64,000 nt of DNA, taken from assembly GCA_029547205.1 (NCBI GenBank), contig JAKPPT010000122.1, positions 62,001 to 126,000 on the forward strand, written 5' to 3'. Positions 9,098-18,528 of this stretch are shown here, in pieces; position 1 is the first letter of the stretch; each line of letters opens with the position of its first letter. The notes under the pieces were generated by a model. It made no database searches. It saw only the letters and a program-made list of their open reading frames with translations, and was not told where the DNA came from. The DNA comes from Spirochaetota bacterium (GTDB taxonomy: Bacteria > Spirochaetota > Spirochaetia > Treponematales > UBA12059). The position numbers were made by a program, and so were the translations under genes.

Positions 9098-10267
9098 TTA
9101 CTGTGCCTTTGCTCGTGTTAAATCAGTTATGTAGTTTTCAATAAAATCTTCAGGTTTTATATCCTGATTAAGAATTTTATACACACCAAAGCAAATTGGA
9201 AGATTTACTTTAAACTTCTTTGCAATCCTATACACATACTGTGCAGCTACAGCACCCTCAGGGAAATATCCCAACCTTTGAATATTTGCAAGTAAATCGT
9301 CAAGATTGGTAAATGATGTTAAAACATGTTTCTGGATAATATCTCTTCCAAATCTGCGATTTCTGCCATGGATTGATCGGCAGGTCACGTCGAGATCGCC
9401 AACACCCGCAATCGATGTAAATGTTTCAGGATGCGTCGCACCAAGAACCTGTCCCAACATTTGAATTTCATTAAGACCCGCTGCAAGGAGTAACGATTCA
9501 GTATTGTCGCCAAAGTGATCAGAAGTTTCTTTGAGTGCATCGAGCATACCAAATGCTATAGCAATAACATTTTTTACCGCACCGCACACCTGAACACCAA
9601 TAACATCGAGCGAGGGATACACTAAAAGATACTTATTTGCAAGAGCTTCACGAACGCGTATTGCGTTTCTGCCATTGATGCTTGCAGCAATAAGACCAGT
9701 TACTTTTTTTCGCGAAACTTCTTCCGCATGGCTTGGTCCAGAAACATAGACAAGATTACCTCTATAAAAACCAGGTAAATAATCCTCAAGACTATCAATG
9801 ATAAGTTTTATACCACGTGGAGATTCAATAAATCCTTTAGTAACTACAGCAATGAGCGTATTACCATCACGAATATCAGGAACAACAAAAAGATCTTTTA
9901 CCAATGAAAGTAAAAAGGGAGATGGCACAGCAAGAAACAGCATATTACGATTTTGCGCTGCTTCTACCATGTCTGTTGTAGCGGTGAGACCCTCCGGAAG
10001 CAGTACATCTGGTAAAAAGGTACTGTTCATATGTGTTTTATTTATCGAATCAGCAACTTCTTGTTCCCGTGCCCATATAACAACATCATGACCATTTTCA
10101 GTTAAAACTTTTGCTATCGCTGTTCCCCATGCACCTGCACCAATAACTCCAATTGACAATTTTTTACGGTGAGTAGGAAATCGAAATGCTGGGAATTTCC
10201 ATTTCATAAACTGTTTCTGCTTAGTCGAGTCTAAGTTGTTTCCTGTCATATTATATCCACTCATCAT
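9098..10267 (-). CDS. gpsA: Glycerol-3-phosphate dehydrogenase [NAD(P)+]
   Basis: Reduces dihydroxyacetone phosphate to sn-glycerol-3-phosphate for phospholipid synthesis. The dinucleotide site is IGVIGAGAWGTAIAK (G-A-G-A-W-G at 43-48). Further motifs are GPSHAEEV, the catalytic-lysine region VCGAVKNVIAIAFG and GVGDLDVTC. About 38 residues precede the Rossmann fold, more than usual. The first ATG at 10267 overlaps the ndk stop by 17 bp with GGAAAG upstream. ATGs at codons 7 and 21 are alternatives. Confidence 0.95.
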   Translation of the reverse strand: MMSGYNMTGNNLDSTKQKQFMKWKFPAFRFPTHRKKLSIGVIGAGAWGTAIAKVLTENGHDVVIWAREQEVADSINKTHMNSTFLPDVLLPEGLTATTDMVEAAQNRNMLFLAVPSPFLLSLVKDLFVVPDIRDGNTLIAVVTKGFIESPRGIKLIIDSLEDYLPGFYRGNLVYVSGPSHAEEVSRKKVTGLIAASINGRNAIRVREALANKYLLVYPSLDVIGVQVCGAVKNVIAIAFGMLDALKETSDHFGDNTESLLLAAGLNEIQMLGQVLGATHPETFTSIAGVGDLDVTCRSIHGRNRRFGRDIIQKHVLTSFTNLDDLLANIQRLGYFPEGAVAAQYVYRIAKKFKVNLPICFGVYKILNQDIKPEDFIENYITDLTRAKAQ

Positions 10268-10694
10268 TATTATCTTTCCAATCTATAAAGTCATGTTCAG
10301 TAAAAAACAATGCAATTTCACGTTTCGCAGACTCAATAGAATCAGATGCATGAATTATATTTTTTCCGGTATGTTCTGCAAAATCCCCACGGATGGTTCC
10401 CGGAAGTGCATCCTCCACCCTGGTTGCTCCGCAGAGCTTACGAAGTACAGCAACAGCATCATCACCACCAATGATAAAAGCAATAACCGGTCCACTTGTT
10501 ATATAAGTGACAAGATCATTAAAAAATGGTTTTCCTACATGTTCTTTATAGTGCTCTCTTGCAAGTTCCTCTGAAACCTGCATCATTTTACAGGCATGTA
10601 TCTGCAACCCCTTTTTCTCAATACGCGCTATTATCTCACCAGCAAGCCGCCTCTGCAGCACACCCGGTTTGAGCATCGCAAAGGTATATTCCAT
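10251..10694 (-). CDS. ndk: Nucleoside diphosphate kinase
   Basis: Transfers the gamma phosphate of ATP to NDPs through a phosphohistidine. It begins MEYTFAMLKPGV, the normal family start. The active-site segment is NIIHASDSIESAKREI, where most homologues have HGSDS, so Gly is replaced by Ala after the catalytic His. The ATG at 10694 lies 8 nt from AGGAG; an upstream ATG at 10700 is too close to that site. The product is 147 residues. Confidence 0.95.
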   Translation of the reverse strand: MEYTFAMLKPGVLQRRLAGEIIARIEKKGLQIHACKMMQVSEELAREHYKEHVGKPFFNDLVTYITSGPVIAFIIGGDDAVAVLRKLCGATRVEDALPGTIRGDFAEHTGKNIIHASDSIESAKREIALFFTEHDFIDWKDNNDEWI

Positions 10695-10723
10695 TTTCAT
10701 TGCTCCTAAAATACTTGATTGTA

Positions 10724-10743
10724 TGAGATACTATCGCATCTCA
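10724..10743. repeat. Inverted repeat upstream of ndk
   Basis: TGAGAT (10724-10729) and ATCTCA (10738-10743) form a perfect 6-bp inverted repeat with an 8-nt loop, 30-50 nt before the ndk start. It could be an operator or a 5' leader stem. No known regulator site was recognised. Confidence 0.35.
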
Positions 10744-10832
10744 CAATTTCAAATAATTCTCTCGTTTCGTTTTATCATATAGTAGAAAACAGTAAAAAAT
10801 TAGTCAATCTTAAATCTTCTATTATCACTCAA

Positions 10833-10861
10833 TTGTTTTATTAATTAATATATGCTATAAC
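10833..10861 (+). promoter_or_regulatory. Promoter for the DUF6765-like gene, near-leaderless
   Basis: TTGTTT (10833-10838), 17-nt spacer, TATAAC (10856-10861). The GTG start is at 10871, only 9 nt beyond the -10 box, and no Shine-Dalgarno is present, so the message would have almost no leader. Confidence 0.5.
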
Positions 10862-10870
10862 CACAGTATA

Positions 10871-11854
10871 GTGAATAAAGAATTTCATTTTAATGCAGTA
10901 TATATTCTAGCACGTGAAGCTGGCTTTACTGAAGCAGACAGCTTTACTCTTGCAGGATCTTCACAATTTGTAGATGAAGCGGTGTTCAACCTGCAATTTT
11001 CTCTACCCGATGAAGAAATGCAATTTATCATAACACAAAGCTATCAATTTTGGGATGATATTACACAGAAGAATATATATCTCCCTTTTCATTTTATACC
11101 AGGGAACATAAAAGAACCATTTACGCAATTAAAAAATAACAGTATAAATCCATATTGCGTTATAGCAAATGGAACACTAGCAAAAGAAGCGCTTATCACA
11201 AGTCTGGAACAACGTGATATTTTTCTCATCGGAATAGCACTTCATGGTTTTGCCGATACGTGGGCACACCAATATTTTAGCGGGAAACATGAACAATGGA
11301 ATGCAAATTCAGAAAGCAATGTTTTTAATGCTGCAAAACAGGCAATTGGTCACATGCAATTTGGCACACAGCCTGATACCTGCGGAGCTATTTGGCAGGA
11401 TAACCGCTTATACGAACCTGCATGTAACAATATTGAACGATTTCGCGAAGCTGCAAAAAAAATTTACAGATATTTAAGCATTTATAACAATAAATCGTTT
11501 GATGATGAAGACTTTATTCTTGACAAATTGTGTTCTATCTGGAAACGTCCTGATTCAAATGAACGCTATGCTGATTATATACTTGAATGGGGTGTCCCAG
11601 AATGGTCATACAAACTCTGGTTTGAACAGGCTGGACTTGAGTATATTTCCCAAAATACAGATAATGGAATTCTTGACTCAATGCTAAACTCAAAAATAAA
11701 ACAAAAAATAGAATTATTTATTAATCATATAAACACAAAAACCGTTATCTGTCCTTCATCATTCAAACAGAGCAATTTATATCGTTGGACTCAATCAGCT
11801 CATCATTATAAAAATATAATGAGTAAAATTCTTGAAAGGGAGCATCTTTTATGA
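10871..11854 (+). CDS. DUF6765-like protein, possible metal-dependent hydrolase
   Basis: 327 residues, no signal peptide. The N-terminus (H6, then SSQFVDEA at 30-37) and the H-x3-D-x3-H pattern HGFADTWAH at 125-133 resemble the DUF6765 family. Similar His/Asp patterns occur in the all-alpha zinc phospholipase C/P1 nuclease fold, but this relation is inference. The GTG start is assumed and lacks a ribosome site. The gene overlaps the next one by 4 bp (ATGA), so the lipoprotein is probably made with it. The substrate is unknown. Confidence 0.6.
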   Translation: MNKEFHFNAVYILAREAGFTEADSFTLAGSSQFVDEAVFNLQFSLPDEEMQFIITQSYQFWDDITQKNIYLPFHFIPGNIKEPFTQLKNNSINPYCVIANGTLAKEALITSLEQRDIFLIGIALHGFADTWAHQYFSGKHEQWNANSESNVFNAAKQAIGHMQFGTQPDTCGAIWQDNRLYEPACNNIERFREAAKKIYRYLSIYNNKSFDDEDFILDKLCSIWKRPDSNERYADYILEWGVPEWSYKLWFEQAGLEYISQNTDNGILDSMLNSKIKQKIELFINHINTKTVICPSSFKQSNLYRWTQSAHHYKNIMSKILEREHLL

Positions 11855-12735
11855 AAAAACTCTTATCAGCTTTAATCGCTATAGTGCTGCTAAGTGTATC
11901 TGCATGCACATCAATGCAAAAGTCAGCAGAAAATCTTGCTGTTGATCTTTTGAGAGATGACAGCATTATATACATTGCTATAAAACCTCAGGAGTTTGAT
12001 CCTGCTACAACACAGAATCTGCTTAATTTTATTGTTCCGGCAATAAACAAAGAACAGCGAGATGCTATAAAACGAATCGATTTAATCATAGCAGGGATTT
12101 CTACTGCTGGAAATAACACTCTCAGTATCGATGCAATTGTAAAAGGTAATTTTCCATCTCTTAATTTATTAATAAAACTTGACAAAAGTGGAAATTGGAA
12201 AAAGATAAAAGATTCATGGTACAATGTCAGCAATCATTATTATATTTCAGAACCATCACCTGGTGTATTCCTTATTAGGAGCAATAGTTTAGCTCAAGCA
12301 GCTACAACAAAAGATAAAGCTAAATTAGCAAATTTTATCGCATTCTTAACATCAAAATCGTTATCAATAGGAATTTATTCACTTAAAGATTTTTCTAAAA
12401 CTATACTTAACACAACCAACGATGAACTTGCAATTCAAACAATTTTTTCAAGCTTTACAAAAAATCAAAATACTTATGATTTTTCGCTAACACTTGGATA
12501 TACTGACAAAAAAGTAGCAGAAGAAAATATGCTGCTCTCACGCACAATTGTATTTATTACCATTACTACAATGTTTCAAAGCAATGCTTCTAAAATTATT
12601 TCAAAACTGGAATGGTCAATTGACGATGAAGGTCATGCAACCTGTACTTATAAAGGTTTAACTTTAAATGAGATCTACACTATCATTAATAGCACATCTG
12701 GAGATAGTCTTCAAAACATACTGAACAATCAATAA
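11851..12735 (+). CDS. Hypothetical lipoprotein
   Basis: 294 residues. A basic N-terminus and hydrophobic stretch end in LLSVSACTS, a good lipobox with Cys19 as the predicted lipidation site. The remainder is a mixed alpha/beta sequence (for example DDSIIYIAIKPQEFDP and IDLIIAGISTAGN), with no motif I can name. It overlaps the DUF6765-like gene by 4 bp and is followed by a strong stem-loop, so the two genes form a two-gene unit. Confidence 0.75.
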   Translation: MKKLLSALIAIVLLSVSACTSMQKSAENLAVDLLRDDSIIYIAIKPQEFDPATTQNLLNFIVPAINKEQRDAIKRIDLIIAGISTAGNNTLSIDAIVKGNFPSLNLLIKLDKSGNWKKIKDSWYNVSNHYYISEPSPGVFLIRSNSLAQAATTKDKAKLANFIAFLTSKSLSIGIYSLKDFSKTILNTTNDELAIQTIFSSFTKNQNTYDFSLTLGYTDKKVAEENMLLSRTIVFITITTMFQSNASKIISKLEWSIDDEGHATCTYKGLTLNEIYTIINSTSGDSLQNILNNQ

Positions 12736-12758
12736 GACATACATTTGTGATAATACTA

Positions 12759-12793
12759 ATAAGCTGGCACTATAATCTTACATGCCAGCTTAT
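12759..12793. terminator. Bidirectional stem-loop terminator
   Basis: ATAAGCTGGCA (12759-12769) pairs perfectly with TGCCAGCTTAT (12783-12793) around a 13-nt loop. It separates two convergent genes. No long T-run follows on either strand, but the position supports termination. Confidence 0.7.
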
Positions 12794-12828
12794 AAATTAT
12801 TGGAATAAATTTTATGATTTCAAATAAT

Positions 12829-14088
12829 TTATTGGTTTTCTTTAATAAAATCAAGAATTCCTGTTAATAATTCAAGTGGTATTGGAAATGCAGGATCTGA
12901 AAACGCTTTATTATTATCATCCATAAAAGGTGATACCAGTTTTAGTACATGATTCATTTCAGGAATAACAATACCTTTTGCATGAGGAACTGCTTCCATT
13001 ATTTTAGTATACTCATAGTATGTTACCTGCATATCACGGTCACCCTGAATTACCAAAATTGGTTTCTTTATTTTTGCCAGATCGCGCTTAAGGTCAAATG
13101 TGAATAATTCGATTAAATAATTCTGGAATGAAATTCTAAATGCTGATGCATAAAATTCTGAGTAATTTGTAACTTTTTTCCCTTTTTTAAGAGATTCTAA
13201 AATAGCTTTACCTTCTGCCTGTTTATCCTGTGGTGCATCTTCTATACTCTTAAAATAGGTTTCATATGGAGAATATGCACTTGAGCAAGCAATGATGATA
13301 CCATTATATTCAGATGTTTTTTGTGCTGCAGCTGCAGCAATCAAAGCACCATCATGTATACCCATAATCCATATACTGGAAAATCTGGAATCATTTTTAA
13401 AATATTTAATTATTTCAACAAAATCATTAGTCCAAACTTTGGGACTTAATTCATTTTCACTTTTAACAAGCCAGTAAGCTTCACCAGCACCACGCTTATC
13501 ATAGCGAAATGATGCAACACCGGATAATTGTAGAGCTTCTGCTAATTGTTTTATCGCATCATTTTTACCTGCTATATTATAATTGTTACCATTCCTATCG
13601 GTAACACCTAATCCAGAGTGAAAAATAACAAGCGGAACTTTATCGGGAATATCTTGAGGAACAAGCAGCGTACCAGGAAGAACAGCTCCATTTACCGGGA
13701 TTCGGAGCGCTGACTCGCCTCTTCTCAAGGGTTTCTTTGAAACATTGAGCTCAAAGCTCCCCCCTGTATTACCATTAGTAAAATTGCCAGCATACTGTGT
13801 TCCCGTTATAACACCATCAAATATAAGTTTTGTATTACCAAAAGCAAAAACAATAACCAACTTATTTTTTATAAAGCTTGACGATGCACATGGAAAACCA
13901 TAGAGGTTTTGTGAAGGTATATCGAGCAGCGCTCCCTGTTCTACGAGTCTCATCGCTATCGGAAGCACTCCATCTACAAATTTCATCGAGCCTTCCCAAT
14001 ATCCCGTTATAAAACCTTGAGCGTGAGCGATTCCAGAAAATATAACCATAGTAATTGTAATAAAGATATAAAGAATTCTATAACGCAT
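12829..14088 (-). CDS. Exported alpha/beta-hydrolase-fold protein, nucleophile Ser missing
   Basis: Signal peptide (RYRILYIFITITMVIFSGIAHA) followed by a beta-rich N-terminal region and an alpha/beta-hydrolase domain. Counting from the open frame at 14109, the strand-turn is FHSGLGVTDRNG at about 164, and an Asp in VIQGDRDM (357 or 359) and a His in PEMNHVLK (387) fit the catalytic acid and histidine. The nucleophile elbow, normally GHSxG, reads GIHDGA at 250-255, with His in place of Ser. The enzyme may be inactive or work differently. The start at 14088 is chosen from the promoter spacing and signal peptide. Confidence 0.8.
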   Translation of the reverse strand: MRYRILYIFITITMVIFSGIAHAQGFITGYWEGSMKFVDGVLPIAMRLVEQGALLDIPSQNLYGFPCASSSFIKNKLVIVFAFGNTKLIFDGVITGTQYAGNFTNGNTGGSFELNVSKKPLRRGESALRIPVNGAVLPGTLLVPQDIPDKVPLVIFHSGLGVTDRNGNNYNIAGKNDAIKQLAEALQLSGVASFRYDKRGAGEAYWLVKSENELSPKVWTNDFVEIIKYFKNDSRFSSIWIMGIHDGALIAAAAAQKTSEYNGIIIACSSAYSPYETYFKSIEDAPQDKQAEGKAILESLKKGKKVTNYSEFYASAFRISFQNYLIELFTFDLKRDLAKIKKPILVIQGDRDMQVTYYEYTKIMEAVPHAKGIVIPEMNHVLKLVSPFMDDNNKAFSDPAFPIPLELLTGILDFIKENQ

Positions 14089-14097
14089 AGTGACACT

Positions 14098-14126
14098 ACT
14101 ATATACCATTTATAAAAGGCATACAA
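14098..14126 (-). promoter_or_regulatory. Promoter of the alpha/beta-hydrolase gene
   Basis: TTGTAT (14121-14126), 17-nt spacer, TATAGT (14098-14103) on the minus strand. The ATG at 14088 is 9 nt beyond the -10 box and no Shine-Dalgarno is visible, suggesting a leaderless or very short leader message. Confidence 0.6.
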
Positions 14127-14170
14127 CTAATGAAAAAAATTTATTTTCAATGAAAAAATAAATAATTTAC

Positions 14171-14199
14171 TTTACAATTAAAAAATCACATGATAATAG
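14171..14199 (+). promoter_or_regulatory. Candidate promoter of the TPR-GGDEF gene
   Basis: TTTACA (14171-14176) with either GATAAT (14192-14197, 15-nt spacer) or TAATAG (14194-14199, 17-nt spacer). The ATG is at 14210, about 10-12 nt beyond, with no Shine-Dalgarno. Confidence 0.45.
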
Positions 14200-14209
14200 T
14201 TTATCTAGA

Positions 14210-16327
14210 ATGGATAATTGTAATATTAAAGATTTTTCAAGCGAAATAGCTAAAATTGCTGAGCCAATTAACGCACAAGTTATATCAGTGCCAGAACGAG
14301 CATATTTGTTTGTCCGCAACATATTTAGTGATTTAGAGCGCGACCCAGATTTTTTTGAACATGTTTTTAAATTTCTTGATCATGCATTTATTGATGAACG
14401 AGGATACAATGCAGGAAAAGCATGGAGTATATTTCTCGGTGCATGGCTTGATCTTAAGCATGGAGAAACTGATAAAGCACTCCTTCAATTTCAGGAAGTC
14501 TTGCCTATTTTTCAGGAATATAATGATAGCTATGGCATTGCACGAACATTAAATGGAATTGGTGTCTGCTACATGTACCAGTCAAATTTCACATTGGCAA
14601 TAGAACATTTTGTTCAGGCATTAGAACTAAGTCAGCAAACTGATTATCAGGAAGGATTTTCAACTGCAAGCTCAAATCTTGGTATTGTATACTACCAATT
14701 ACAAAATTATGAAGAAGCAGACCGATATTTTTTACAAGCGCTTTCTTATGAAAAAATATTGCCTAACAATAGAGTAATTACTCAATCGTATAGAGCCTCA
14801 ATTATGGTAGAACAAAATCGAATACAGGAAGCGTATAAATTGTTCCTTAACTGTCTTGAAGAATGCAAAGCAAATAATTTTTTTTACACAGAAATTGATA
14901 TACAGAATCGTTTTGCTCTACTGTTAGAAAAACGTGACATCCAGAAAGCGGAATCACTTCTCAAAGCATCATACGCTCAAGCAAAATCAATACAGAATCA
15001 AAGGCTTATCGCAGAATGTGCATTTCTTATAGCACAATTGCTATTTAAGAAAAAGCAATACAATGAAAGTATTCACTATATTCAAGAAACAATACGCATT
15101 GCAGAAACAGAAAGTATTTCCAAACTCATTGTTGAAGGTAAAGCCCTCGAGGCGCAAATACTTGCAGAACAGGAGGAATGGAAGAAAGCATACGCAACAC
15201 TTTCCGACGGCTACAATAAGCAAAAAGAAGTTTTTAGTGAAAAATTGATAGGTCAATCTTTTAATGCTCACCAAAACAGAGTAGCATTCGAAAAAAATCA
15301 GTACGAACAGGAAATAAAACGGCTTCAGCTCATATCCGAAACAGGAACACTCATTGCAAGTGCAATGGATACAAAAACAATTGGTTCTATTATCTATAGT
15401 AAACTTAAAAATCTCATGCCTATCAATGCGTTTGGTCTTGCAATTTATAATCACCAAAAAAGTGAACTTGCCTTTGAATATTTTGTAGAAAATGATATTG
15501 AGGGCGAACCGTTTACCATGCATATTGATAACAAAGATAGCCTGGCTGCATATTGCATTCGTAATAATGAGGACATTCTTATCAGTAACGTATTTAAAGA
15601 ATATTCTAAATATGTTGAAAAAACACAGTACCTAGCGCTTGATAATAATGAGCCAACACATTCCTTAATGTTTTGCCCTATTCTTGTCGGTAGTTCCGTT
15701 AAAGGTGTTTTAACAGCACAGGCACGGCCAATTGGTGTTTATAAAAAACATCATCTTGAAACTCTCCACGCACTTGCTGCATATGCTGGCGTCGCAATCC
15801 AAAATGCAAAGCTGTTTCATGATGTCCAATTGCTTGCTTCTACAGATCCACTCACCGGTATCGCCAACCGAAGAAAGTTTATGGATACATTTTTTATGGA
15901 ACTGGAACGTGCCTCACGGTATGGAAATAATTTGAGCTTTTTAATGTATGATATTGATTTTTTTAAACGTATCAATGATACCTACGGACACTCAATTGGA
16001 GATATTGTACTACAAAAAGCAGCTGCACTTGCAAAAGCCAATTTGCGAACTACCGACACGATTGGGCGATATGGTGGAGAGGAATTTACCATTCTTTTGC
16101 CAAACACACATCTTGAAGGTGCAAAAATTGTTGCTGAGAGGATAAGAAATTCCTTTGAAAATTCGGAGATTGAAGCATATCCTGGCAAATCGGTTGTTTT
16201 TACTGCAAGCTTTGGACTAGCAGAATATCAGGATGGAGATACAATGGATTCTCTTCTAGCCCGTGCAGATCGAGCACTTTATTATGCAAAAGAAACAGGA
16301 CGCAACAAGGTATCATGGGAACGGTGA
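14210..16327 (+). CDS. TPR-GAF-GGDEF diguanylate cyclase
   Basis: 705 residues, no signal peptide or membrane segment. About residues 60-350 are tetratricopeptide repeats (for example ARTLNGIGVCYMYQ and STASSNLGIVYYQLQNYEEA). A GAF-like domain spans about 370-530. The C-terminal diguanylate cyclase has DPLTGIANRRKF, YDIDFFKRINDTYGH and an intact active site GGEEF at 622-626. An RxxD inhibitory site (RTTD) stands five residues before it, so c-di-GMP synthesis with product inhibition is expected. The input signal is unknown. Confidence 0.93.
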   Translation: MDNCNIKDFSSEIAKIAEPINAQVISVPERAYLFVRNIFSDLERDPDFFEHVFKFLDHAFIDERGYNAGKAWSIFLGAWLDLKHGETDKALLQFQEVLPIFQEYNDSYGIARTLNGIGVCYMYQSNFTLAIEHFVQALELSQQTDYQEGFSTASSNLGIVYYQLQNYEEADRYFLQALSYEKILPNNRVITQSYRASIMVEQNRIQEAYKLFLNCLEECKANNFFYTEIDIQNRFALLLEKRDIQKAESLLKASYAQAKSIQNQRLIAECAFLIAQLLFKKKQYNESIHYIQETIRIAETESISKLIVEGKALEAQILAEQEEWKKAYATLSDGYNKQKEVFSEKLIGQSFNAHQNRVAFEKNQYEQEIKRLQLISETGTLIASAMDTKTIGSIIYSKLKNLMPINAFGLAIYNHQKSELAFEYFVENDIEGEPFTMHIDNKDSLAAYCIRNNEDILISNVFKEYSKYVEKTQYLALDNNEPTHSLMFCPILVGSSVKGVLTAQARPIGVYKKHHLETLHALAAYAGVAIQNAKLFHDVQLLASTDPLTGIANRRKFMDTFFMELERASRYGNNLSFLMYDIDFFKRINDTYGHSIGDIVLQKAAALAKANLRTTDTIGRYGGEEFTILLPNTHLEGAKIVAERIRNSFENSEIEAYPGKSVVFTASFGLAEYQDGDTMDSLLARADRALYYAKETGRNKVSWER

Positions 16328-16434
16328 AAAAATCCATTGCAGATTGATAATCCGATATCCCTATTACAATCGTGCTGGTGCTTCAAAACTATCTTAAAAT
16401 ATAACAACTGAACTAAATTCTCACTGTATCATCC

Positions 16435-16466
16435 AGGACTGGCTATTCCAACATGCAGCCAGTCCT
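16435..16466. terminator. Stem-loop between convergent genes
   Basis: AGGACTGGCT (16435-16444) and AGCCAGTCCT (16457-16466) form a perfect 10-bp stem with a 12-nt loop, 8 nt from the glmS stop. There is no clear T-run; termination is inferred from position. Confidence 0.6.
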
Positions 16467-16473
16467 AAGCCGA

Positions 16474-18312
16474 TTACTCTACCGTAACACTCTTTGCAAG
16501 GTTTCGAGGCTGATCGACATCCTTCCCAAGTTCCAGCGCACAAAAATAGGCAAAGAGCTGTAATGGAATCACCATTAAAAATGGCTGGAAGAGCGTATCA
16601 CAGTGCGGTATGCCAATATACGCATCGGCAATACTTGAGACTTCCTCATCGCCAGCTTCTGCAATTGCAATGATAAGCCCACCTCGAGCCTTTATCTCTT
16701 TCATGTTGCTGATTGTCTTTTCCCGAAGATGATCGTTGGACACAAGAAAAACGCTCGGAGTTTCTGGGCTTATGAGCGCGATTGGGCCATGCTTAATTTC
16801 TCCAGCTGCATATCCTTCTGCATGAATATATGAGATTTCCTTGAGCTTTAATGCGCCTTCAAGTGCTATCGGGTACAATAAGTTTCTTCCTAAAAAGAGA
16901 AAATCTTTATAGTGACAGTATCGTTTTGCAATCCGTTGTACTGTATCCCTCAGCTTGAGTGTTTCCTGTACCAGTCCCGGAATCTGCTGCAATTTTTGAC
17001 AGTATTGCTGTCCCTGATGCGCAGACATATCATGAAGCCGCGCAAAGTTTAGCGCAAGGAGATAAAATGCTGCAAGTTGACTCGTAAAAGCTTTTGTGGA
17101 AGCAACTGCAATTTCAGGACCTGAGTGCACATAGACACCACCGTCACTTTCCCGGGCTATTGTTGAACCAACAACATTGCAAATTCCCAAGACTGTGCCA
17201 CCGCGACGCTGTATTTCCCGCATGGCATAAAGTGTATCAGCAGTTTCTCCTGACTGCGAAACAGCAAAATAGAGCATGCCAGGGAATACGATAGGGTTTT
17301 TATATCGAAGTTCACTTGCAAGGTGTGCTTGAGAAGGAATGCGCGCAATCTGTTCAAAAAGATACGATGCGGTCATTCCAGCATGGTAGCTCGTGCCAGC
17401 CGCTATTATTTGAATAGCATCAACACCGAGGAGCTCTTTTTTGGACAAATTGAGCCCACCGAGTTTTGCTGTACCGGTTTCAAGATCTATTCTGCCGCTC
17501 AGCGCACGGGCTATCGAATCAGGTTGTTCAAAGATTTCCTTTTCCATATAGCAGGAAAAACCTTCTTTTTCTATCGCGCTGATTTCCCAATCGATATGAT
17601 TAATTTTTGGAACGATGGGTCTATCCTCTGCATCACTAATAGAAAATTCATGCGGATACAGGGATACAATTTCACCGTCATTGAGATAAACGACACGCCG
17701 AGTATGGGCAAGCATGGCTGTAACATCACTTGCTAAAAACATTTCTCCATCACCAACACCTACAACAAGTGGGCTGCCATTTCGTGCGCCAACAATTCTT
17801 CCCGGTTCGGCTTTATGCATACATGCAATTCCGTAGGTGCCTTTGAGGTAGGATACCGCTGTCTTTACCGCTGTTTCTAAATCACCCTCATACACATAGG
17901 CAATAAGATGAGCAATGACCTCACTATCGGTTTCACTTGCAAAGGTAAAACCTTCTTTGCTGAGCATTTCTTTGAGCGTTGTATAATTTTCTATAATGCC
18001 GTTATGAACAATAGCTATTCTGCCATCAGAGGAGCAATGCGGATGTGCATTGGTATCCGTAACTCCGCCATGGGTAGCCCAGCGAGTATGTCCAATGCCA
18101 CATATTCCTGGTAATTCTTTTGGAACTATTTCACGCAGTTGAGCAATTTTACCTGTACGCTTATATACGGTAAAGGGTGTATCGTTGTTTTCTAAATCTT
18201 CATTAACTGCAATACCTGCAGAATCATAACCGCGGTATTCAAGACGCTTGAGACCTTCAAGCAGAATACGAGCTGCACGTTTTGGCCCTGTATAGCCAAT
18301 AATGCCACACAT
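16474..18312 (-). CDS. glmS: Glutamine-fructose-6-phosphate aminotransferase (isomerising)
   Basis: Makes glucosamine-6-phosphate from fructose-6-phosphate and glutamine, the entry to peptidoglycan amino sugars. The product is 612 residues. The N-terminal glutaminase begins MCGIIGYTG with Cys2 as nucleophile, and has GIGHTRWATHG. Two SIS domains carry the sugar site (AAGTSYHAG, SQSGETADT). The C-terminus LAKSVTVE is the usual GlmS ending. AAAGGAG precedes the ATG. No glmS ribozyme is evident in the leader. Confidence 0.98.
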   Translation of the reverse strand: MCGIIGYTGPKRAARILLEGLKRLEYRGYDSAGIAVNEDLENNDTPFTVYKRTGKIAQLREIVPKELPGICGIGHTRWATHGGVTDTNAHPHCSSDGRIAIVHNGIIENYTTLKEMLSKEGFTFASETDSEVIAHLIAYVYEGDLETAVKTAVSYLKGTYGIACMHKAEPGRIVGARNGSPLVVGVGDGEMFLASDVTAMLAHTRRVVYLNDGEIVSLYPHEFSISDAEDRPIVPKINHIDWEISAIEKEGFSCYMEKEIFEQPDSIARALSGRIDLETGTAKLGGLNLSKKELLGVDAIQIIAAGTSYHAGMTASYLFEQIARIPSQAHLASELRYKNPIVFPGMLYFAVSQSGETADTLYAMREIQRRGGTVLGICNVVGSTIARESDGGVYVHSGPEIAVASTKAFTSQLAAFYLLALNFARLHDMSAHQGQQYCQKLQQIPGLVQETLKLRDTVQRIAKRYCHYKDFLFLGRNLLYPIALEGALKLKEISYIHAEGYAAGEIKHGPIALISPETPSVFLVSNDHLREKTISNMKEIKARGGLIIAIAEAGDEEVSSIADAYIGIPHCDTLFQPFLMVIPLQLFAYFCALELGKDVDQPRNLAKSVTVE

Positions 18313-18396
18313 AACGTTCTCCTTTCGGCTGGTATATGCCTCTGCACAGCCAGCGCCAATACAACACTTTCCATATGAAAGCTGAGTATTAATAAA

Positions 18397-18425
18397 AGTA
18401 TAGCATGCTACAAATTAATTTACAA
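18397..18425 (-). promoter_or_regulatory. Promoter of glmS
   Basis: TTGTAA (18420-18425), 17-nt spacer, TATACT (18397-18402) on the minus strand. This gives a leader of roughly 78 nt before glmS. Confidence 0.6.
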
Positions 18426-18463
18426 TTACAATGAGTTGAATATTTATTATATTAGCATTACCG

Positions 18464-18495
18464 CTGGCAATACTAAAAGATTTTTACAATGCCAG
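18464..18495. terminator. Weak stem-loop after parC
   Basis: CTGGCA (18464-18469) and TGCCAG (18490-18495) form a 6-bp stem around a 20-nt AT-rich loop, 34 nt beyond the parC stop. It may be the end of the parE-parC transcript; the stem is short. Confidence 0.35.
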
Positions 18496-18528
18496 TATAA
18501 TTTCATTATAAAATTTCTCAAATACTAC

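Noticed and set aside
15041-15523. 160-codon minus-strand frame inside the TPR-GGDEF gene
   Set aside because: Antisense shadow of an obvious coding frame; Cys/Phe-rich translation with no motif or ribosome site.
18313-18396. glmS ribozyme/riboswitch in the glmS leader
   Set aside because: The leader is about 78 nt and shows no recognisable ribozyme core; only a loose GGCTG/CAGCC pairing is seen.
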